Below the pieces are notes generated by a model that saw nothing but the letters and a program-made list of their open reading frames with translations, was not told where the DNA came from and did no database searches. From Chryseobacterium shigense (GTDB lineage: Bacteria > Bacteroidota > Bacteroidia > Flavobacteriales > Weeksellaceae): DNA of 64,000 nucleotides. Positions 60,801 through 64,000 of this stretch are shown one piece after another. Where the stretch lies: contig NZ_FTNY01000001.1 of assembly GCF_900156575.1 (NCBI RefSeq), positions 744,001-808,000 of the forward strand, read 5' to 3'. Numbering within the stretch: position 1 is the first letter of the stretch; every line of letters starts with the position of its first letter. The position numbers and the translations under genes were made by a program.

Positions 60801-61444
60801 GAGTACGTAAGCATACCGCTGTTGGTATCAACATACACGATATTATTATCAATTTTCACTACTTTTTCGGCATCCTGTACGATGAAATTAAAATTGGTTC
60901 CATTATATTTATACAAAGCTCCATTATTAGTCACCCAAACTCCATTGTTGCTGTCCGTCTTTAGTGAGTTGATATTGGGGAATGAAGAATCCGTAGTCCA
61001 TGTGGTTCCATTAAATTTAGTAAGCCCGTCTGTTGTGATCACCCACAAATTATTGGCTGTGTCTACGGCAATATTTTTAATTGTATTGCTGGGAAGTCCG
61101 GAATTGGCGGTGGTGTAGTTCGTCCATGTCGTTCCGTTGAATAAGATAATCCCATTGTTCTGGGTGGCCATCCATTTTCTCCCTAAACCATCAATTTCTA
61201 TTTCTTTGACAGCATTGGATGCAATGCCGGAATTACCTGTGTTGTAATTGGTAAAAGCAGTTCCGTTGAATATTGAAATTCCATTGTTGGTGGCTATCCA
61301 CAGCAGGCCGGTATTATCAATCTTAATATCACTGATGTTGTTGCTGCTTATTCCCGAATTTGAAGTATTGTACACTGTATACGTAAATTGTGCAGAGACC
61401 ATACCGGAAATGAAAATGAGCCATAAAAAGTACATTCTTCTCAT
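57866..61444 (-). CDS. Secreted RCC1-repeat protein with propeller, FN3 and type IX sorting domains
   Basis: 1,192 residues. A signal peptide ends SAQ (about residue 18). Residues about 25-300 hold regulator-type propeller blades (IDNTGLLWIATNNGISIFNG). RCC1 blades follow (ALKTDGTLWSWGRNYDGQLG type) at about 310-640, an FN3 domain at about 665-750 (SATLNWTAP, TTYYYWVAAH), a second RCC1 set at about 760-1,090, and a T9SS type A sorting domain at about 1,107-1,192 (KVFPNPVSDILTVSFDQ). It is exported by the type IX system and either attached to the surface or released. The binding target is unknown. Confidence 0.92.
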   Translation of the reverse strand: MRRMYFLWLIFISGMVSAQFTYTVYNTSNSGISSNNISDIKIDNTGLLWIATNNGISIFNGTAFTNYNTGNSGIASNAVKEIEIDGLGRKWMATQNNGIILFNGTTWTNYTTANSGLPSNTIKNIAVDTANNLWVITTDGLTKFNGTTWTTDSSFPNINSLKTDSNNGVWVTNNGALYKYNGTNFNFIVQDAEKVVKIDNNIVYVDTNSGMLTYSTAGTLLNTYSIGSSCVANTSINTLDVDSNNEVWIGYGGSGLQNFSDCVTYTANGAGLPNNTLNVVKTQNTNTIWIGYTQQGLVKAIPQNATGCWQMISAGRNYSTGIKTDGTLWVWGSNSSSQLGDAGVIRRNAPMQVGTASDWKTLSTGYDHTVAIKTDGTLWAWGANRYGQLGDNTTIIRTTPVKIGTATNWKALSAGDSHTLALKTDGTLWSWGRNYDGQLGDGSKIDRHIPFKVGNGINWDKISAGDYYSVGIKTDGTLWSWGRNANGELGNGTTTTTIYDVSPKQVGTATNWLKIVAAGTHTLALKSTGTLWAWGSNGSGQLGDGTTVSKKAPTQIGTGSNWIRISAGWGHSEGIRAGGTLWGWGSNSSGMFGSGPTDIISPTQLGSTTDNMMISSGSSHFLNLTFSGSLRVAGSNTNGQLGDGTFVEKNTLTSIACPSNCAVPTQLSATNITSGSATLNWTAPTPAPANGYLYAYSTNPIVGGIDEATTSTTVNLNNLLPGTTYYYWVAAHCATSQTSWIPGGTFTTLSGGTGCWNIVSSGNDYTLATKTDGTLWAWGINEDGQLGDGTTANRATPTPIAISGVWKIATAYNHTVVIKTDGTLWAWGSNQFGQLGDGTTNNRTTPLKIGSANDWVGVTIGNNYTLAIKANGTLWAWGHNTYGNYGDGTTYSRTIPTQVGTAADWRSIAAGSDHALGIKTDGTLWAWGKNYDGQLGNENTTSKTTPVRITTATNWKSIDAAGDHSMAMKTDGTIWTWGSNLSGQLGNGSKSSRTSPGQVGTATDWKSFDIGRFNGIAIKTDGTLWSWGSNEVGEIGDGTGISRLSPALIGTATDRKTVAAGSNNLFVISNSGFLSGSGDNRKNQLGDGTLIRKRIFSPIGCSSGAVLRTDEVVTQRDQLKVFPNPVSDILTVSFDQKILSVTVYNMAGQQVLTKAINDTKGTIDVSAFPSGVYQMKVNAVNNFVKTVKVIKR

Positions 61445-61597
61445 CTTAATTTTTTCTTTTGGTAGTTTTTTTTTAATTGTATTGTTTATTTTTTAAGCAG
61501 ATCAATGACAAGCCCACTAAGGTTTAACCGATTTCTTTCTATTTTTTAGTAATAAAATCATCACCAAACCTCAGCGGTTGTCATCAATTTTTAAGGT

Positions 61598-64000
61598 TTA
61601 TCTTTTAATTATTTTTACTGTTTTCGTAAAGTCATTGGCTGCATTTACTTTCAACAGGTACACTCCTGAAGGGAAAGCAGACACATCAATGGTTCCTTTA
61701 GTATCGTTGATCACTTTAGTTAGTACCTGTTGTCCTGCGGCACTGTAAACCGTAACGGAAAGAATCTTTTGATCAAAAGAAACCGTCAGGATATCACGTA
61801 CAGGATTCGGGTAAACTTTCAGCTGATCCGTCTGTGTTGAAACCTCATCAGTCCTTAAAACAATACCTGTAGGACAGCTAATAGGAACCAATATTTTCCT
61901 TTGAATATTGGTACCGTCTCCAACCTGACCATAGTTATTAATTCCACAGCTTGATAAGAACCCACTGCTATTGATAACAAGCGTATTAGCTGATCCTGCT
62001 GCAATAGTTTGCCTATCAGCAGATGATCCTATAAGTGTAGGTGCATATTTATTGGTTAATGTTCCGTCTCCTAACTGTCCATAATTATTATTCCCCCATG
62101 TCCAAAGCGTTCCATCAGTTTTGATGGCAGCAGAAGAACTATTACGGCCAGCATCTATACTGCGCCAATTTGTTGCTGTCCCGATTTGTGTCGGAATGTT
62201 GGTTGAACCTGTAGATGTAGTTCCATTTCCAAGCTCCCCAATGAAATTGCTTCCCCAGGTCCACAGTGTTCCATCAGTTTTTATCCCTACCGAATGACTA
62301 TGTCCTCCATCAACATTTCTCCAATTCGTAGCCATTCCAATTTTAACAGGCACAGTTTTATTGGTCCCGGTTCCATCACCTAGCTGGCCATATCCGTTAT
62401 ATCCCCAACCCCAGAGTGTTCCGTTTGTTTGTATGGCAAAACTATATTCTGCTCCTGCTGCGACACTTTGCCAGTCCGTTAATGTTCCAATCTGTATAGG
62501 CACAGTTTTATTGGTAGTTGTACCATCACCTAATTGTCCCCAAATATTACGTCCCCAAGCCCAAAGTGTTCCATTTGACTTTAGAGCTATCGTATGATTG
62601 GAACCAGAGGCAATACTAACCCAATCCGTTGATGTTCCTATTTGCGTTGGGGTAAGTCGTCGTACTGTTGTTCCATCGCCTATTTGTCCATAATCATTAT
62701 TACCCCATGCCCATAATGTACCGTCTGTTTTTATTCCTACTGAATGGTGAAATCCGACAGCAGTTTTACTCCAATTATTTGCGGTTCCAACTTGTGTTGG
62801 GGTATTTTTGCCAAAAATAGTCCCGTTTCCTAATTCTCCACCGAAATTATCTCCCCACGCCCATAATGTTCCGTCTGTCTTTATTCCTAACGAATGATTA
62901 TCACCAGCAACAACATTTTTCCAACAGCCAGCTGCAGCTGTAGGAAGTGTATTGAAGGAACCTCCTGCCGTCCAGCTACTCTGGCTGGATACGCAATTAG
63001 ATGCCACCCACCAATAGTAAGTGGTATTAGGTAATAAATTGGTAAGATTGGCCGTAGTGGAAGTACTTGTTCCGTCTATCCCTCCAATAATCGAATTGGT
63101 ACTGTAAAGATACTGGTAGCCTCCATTGGGAGCTGATACTGATGCTGTCCAGTTAAGGGTGGCTGTTGCAGATGTGATATTGGAAGTATACAACTGAGAC
63201 GGAGGGGCACAGTTTGTAATACATGCAATAGAAACAAATGCGTTCTTTTTAACAAGAGTTCCATCTCCTAACTGGCCTACTTCATTGGCACCTGCTGCTT
63301 TCAGGAAGCCATCCGTATTTAAAGCTAATGTATAATATCCTCCTGCAGAGATTATGCTAAAATCGTTAGCATTTGAAATAGAAAACGTGTTTGAATTATT
63401 GTTGGTCGTGCTGTTAGCCAGCTGACCAAAATAATTATACCCACAGGCAAACATATTTCCGGTTGTCATTATTCCTACGGTATGATGTCCTCCTGCATCA
63501 ACGCTTTGAACTCCATCAGAGACAAGTGTTGGTACTAATCTATTAATATAAGTGCCGTCACCAAGCTGTCCCTGGCTATTGTCTCCCCATGCATACAGTA
63601 TTCCATTCGCAGTTCTCGCTGCAGCATGCATAAATCCGGCAGAAACATCAGTCCAGTCAGTATTGGTTCCGATTTGCTTAGGTACGGTTCTTTGTGTTTT
63701 GGTCCCGTCGCCCAACTGACCATTGTTATTATATCCCCATGCCCAAAGTGCACCGCCGGTTTTTACCGCAAGAGAGAAATCAGTTCCTGCTGCAATACTT
63801 CGCCAATCGGTTGCAGTTCCTATTTGGGTAGGGACATTCTTATCTGTAGACGTTCCGTCACCTAACTGGCCATACTGGTTACTTCCCCAGGCCCAAAGGG
63901 TTCCATCTGTTTTTAACGCTAGTGTCTGTCTTTTTCCAGTCGCAGCATCTGCCCAGTCGGCAGCTGTTCCGATCTGTGTTGGTGTCGTTTTATTCACAGT
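61598..64000 (-). CDS. Secreted RCC1-repeat protein with FN3 and type IX sorting domains (5' end outside window)
   Basis: At least 799 residues are visible; the frame is open to the window edge, so the N-terminus and signal peptide lie outside. It has RCC1 blades, one FN3 domain (ATLNWTASVSAPNGG, TTYYWWVASN), more RCC1 blades, and a T9SS type A sorting domain (KVYPNPVRDILTVSFDQ). The last 87 residues are about 85% identical to those of the protein at 57,866, so the two arose by duplication. The 150-base gap between the genes may hold a promoter; the two could also be one transcript. Confidence 0.9.
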   Translation of the reverse strand, partial: TVNKTTPTQIGTAADWADAATGKRQTLALKTDGTLWAWGSNQYGQLGDGTSTDKNVPTQIGTATDWRSIAAGTDFSLAVKTGGALWAWGYNNNGQLGDGTKTQRTVPKQIGTNTDWTDVSAGFMHAAARTANGILYAWGDNSQGQLGDGTYINRLVPTLVSDGVQSVDAGGHHTVGIMTTGNMFACGYNYFGQLANSTTNNNSNTFSISNANDFSIISAGGYYTLALNTDGFLKAAGANEVGQLGDGTLVKKNAFVSIACITNCAPPSQLYTSNITSATATLNWTASVSAPNGGYQYLYSTNSIIGGIDGTSTSTTANLTNLLPNTTYYWWVASNCVSSQSSWTAGGSFNTLPTAAAGCWKNVVAGDNHSLGIKTDGTLWAWGDNFGGELGNGTIFGKNTPTQVGTANNWSKTAVGFHHSVGIKTDGTLWAWGNNDYGQIGDGTTVRRLTPTQIGTSTDWVSIASGSNHTIALKSNGTLWAWGRNIWGQLGDGTTTNKTVPIQIGTLTDWQSVAAGAEYSFAIQTNGTLWGWGYNGYGQLGDGTGTNKTVPVKIGMATNWRNVDGGHSHSVGIKTDGTLWTWGSNFIGELGNGTTSTGSTNIPTQIGTATNWRSIDAGRNSSSAAIKTDGTLWTWGNNNYGQLGDGTLTNKYAPTLIGSSADRQTIAAGSANTLVINSSGFLSSCGINNYGQVGDGTNIQRKILVPISCPTGIVLRTDEVSTQTDQLKVYPNPVRDILTVSFDQKILSVTVYSAAGQQVLTKVINDTKGTIDVSAFPSGVYLLKVNAANDFTKTVKIIKR

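Overview
The window reads as a chromosome segment of a flavobacterium of the Chryseobacterium type (Bacteroidota). The signs are AT-rich DNA, Bacteroidota promoter cores (TAnnTTTG), secreted proteins with signal peptides ending in Q, type IX secretion sorting domains, AraC regulators fused to membrane sensors, and a VgrG with DUF4280-type PAAR-like cargo. No tRNA, rRNA or CRISPR array was seen.

Positions 1-7,444, which look clearly more GC-rich than the rest, hold a RiPP natural-product operon on the minus strand. It has a nitrile-hydratase-like-leader precursor with a Cys/Ser/Thr-rich core, a fused leader-binding/YcaO cyclodehydratase, a SagB-type azoline dehydrogenase, a PoyD-like radical SAM epimerase with an NHLP-like N-terminus, and a LanM lanthipeptide synthetase cut by the window edge. 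Together they predict one peptide carrying azol(in)es, (methyl)lanthionines and D-residues. This is the strongest candidate for an undescribed system.

Positions 9,536-12,969 are one complete IS1595-family transposon with 23-bp inverted ends and a perfect 8-bp target duplication. It carries a DDE transposase, five small passenger genes, and two likely RNAs. One RNA has a structural homologue at 50,743-50,851. The insertion splits a serine hydrolase/aspartic protease gene pair. Positions 13,001-22,254 hold ordinary functions: a DUF2911 protein; a PIG-L deacetylase, 34-residue membrane peptide and sodium symporter operon with overlapping start/stop codons; a surface protein; and a lipoprotein serine hydrolase.

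Positions 22.5-34 kb are accessory. A near-identical small HTH gene with its flanks occurs twice, each time just upstream of a probable defence gene: a SIR2-domain protein at 23,795 and an OLD-type ATPase/TOPRIM nuclease at 32,149. Between them lie two AraC-type membrane regulators, a serine hydrolase, an outer-membrane barrel and an alpha/beta hydrolase. A palindromic promoter element is shared by the barrel gene and the 21,136 serine hydrolase.

Positions 37.8-49 kb are a type VI secretion cargo island: VgrG, then three predicted wall-degrading effectors (NlpC/P60-like amidase with a PAAR-like domain, GH19-like muramidase, M15-like zinc peptidase). Each is followed by exported immunity candidates that overlap the effector gene, and the effectors appear to share a YF[AV]K-marked domain. 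Positions 50-57 kb hold an XRE regulator beside an unrecognised two-gene module, a GC-rich hairpin cluster, and an operon of immunity-like proteins. The window ends in two large RCC1-repeat proteins with type IX sorting domains; the last continues beyond the edge. Several families of inverted-repeat-bounded short elements fill the larger gaps.
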